From Desulfobacter sp. (GTDB lineage Bacteria; Desulfobacterota; Desulfobacteria; Desulfobacterales; Desulfobacteraceae), in assembly GCA_030145005.1 (NCBI GenBank), contig JAQYWJ010000111.1, forward strand, positions 1-7,030: DNA of 7,030 nucleotides, given 5' to 3'. The translations under genes were made by a program, and so were the position numbers. Of this stretch, positions 6,830-7,030 are shown piece after piece. Every line of letters starts with the position of its first letter. The stretch's first letter is position 1. Below the pieces are notes generated by a model. The model did not search any database. It was not told the origin of the DNA and saw only the letters and a list, made by a program, of their open reading frames with translations.

Positions 6830-6978
6830 GCCCCAATGCCGCCAACCACAATAGGCTTGATGCCTTTACCGGCGAACTGATCCTCCGGGGATATACGGAT
6901 GAATACATTATTGGCATGCTTGGCGAGATTTTTATGCGGGTATTTATAAATCCTTGGATAGAGCGTGTTTGGACGTGA
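6826..6978 (+). CDS. Small hypothetical protein, 50 aa, possibly a gene 5' end cut by a repeat
   Basis: I do not recognise this protein. It begins MSPNAANHNRLDAFTGELIL and ends FINPWIERVWT. It is mixed polar and hydrophobic, without a signal peptide or a clear membrane helix. The case for real translation is its position: its ATG overlaps the ATPase stop (ATGA, 6826-6829), and AGGA at 6816-6819 lies 6 nt upstream, the same kind of coupling seen at the earlier junctions. The palindrome-arm copy begins at 6965, so the last four codons (from CGT 6964-6966) and the TGA stop are essentially repeat sequence. This suggests that a longer seventh gene was truncated by arrival of the repeat, or that a small gene acquired a new end. 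A chance frame is also possible. Confidence 0.4.
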   Translation: MSPNAANHNRLDAFTGELILRGYTDEYIIGMLGEIFMRVFINPWIERVWT

Positions 6979-7030
6979 CGTCATCTATCTGCGGCGTTGC
7001 AGAAAAATTTGTAATTTTAAGGTTGCTTAA
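6965..7030. repeat. Second, diverged copy of the palindrome's left arm, cut by the window end
   Basis: Aligned without gaps to 223-273, positions 6965-7015 match at about 41 of 51 bases by hand count. The longest shared block is CTGCGGCGTTGC (6989-7000 and 247-258), then one mismatch and GAAAAATTT. Similarity fades after 7015, so the central hairpin of the first copy is not visible, and any right arm would lie beyond the window. Orientation is the same as that of the left arm at 223, so the aldolase-transporter operon sits between two same-oriented arms. Confidence 0.75.

Noticed and set aside
6976..6983. Perfect 8-bp palindrome TGACGTCA as an operator
   Set aside because: It lies in the diverged repeat arm at the end of the small frame, not upstream of a visible gene, and a match this short is easily due to chance.

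Overview
The window looks like chromosomal DNA from a mid-GC proteobacterium, most plausibly a sulfate reducer of the Desulfobacteraceae/Desulfobacterota type. That guess rests on codon style, on the class IIA aldolase type, and on a long imperfect palindromic repeat of a style I associate with those genomes; it is inference, not a database result. All supported genes lie on the + strand.

Layout. Positions 1-517 hold no convincing gene. This stretch is AT-rich and contains a ~125-bp imperfect palindrome (223-347), then a leader with a T9 run and a small perfect inverted repeat (483-504) that touches the aldolase ribosome binding site. From 518 to 6978 there is one tightly packed array: class IIA fructose-bisphosphate aldolase (518-1549), periplasmic solute-binding protein (1560-3140), two inner-membrane permeases (3194-4234, 4255-5178), two ABC ATPases (5178-6056, 6053-6829) and a 50-codon reading frame (6826-6978). 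Gaps are 10, 53 and 20 nt, and the last three junctions overlap by 1 or 4 nt, so one operon is likely. The window closes inside a second, diverged copy of the palindrome's left arm (6965-7030).

How the genes work together. The five transporter genes form a complete peptide/nickel-family (Dpp/Opp/Nik-type) ABC importer: binding protein, B- and C-type permeases, D- and F-type ATPases. From memory, every subunit strongly resembles an uncharacterised transporter set common in Alphaproteobacteria with the same gene order. The substrate cannot be read from sequence; a di- or oligopeptide or peptide-like compound is the best guess. The aldolase is a central glycolysis/gluconeogenesis enzyme with all key residues present, and its placement at the head of a transporter operon is the main contextual oddity.

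I found no RNA genes, CRISPR arrays, transposases or clearly new system. The most interesting points are the repeat copies flanking the operon, the terminal small frame whose 3' end and stop codon lie inside the repeat, and the aldolase-transporter linkage.
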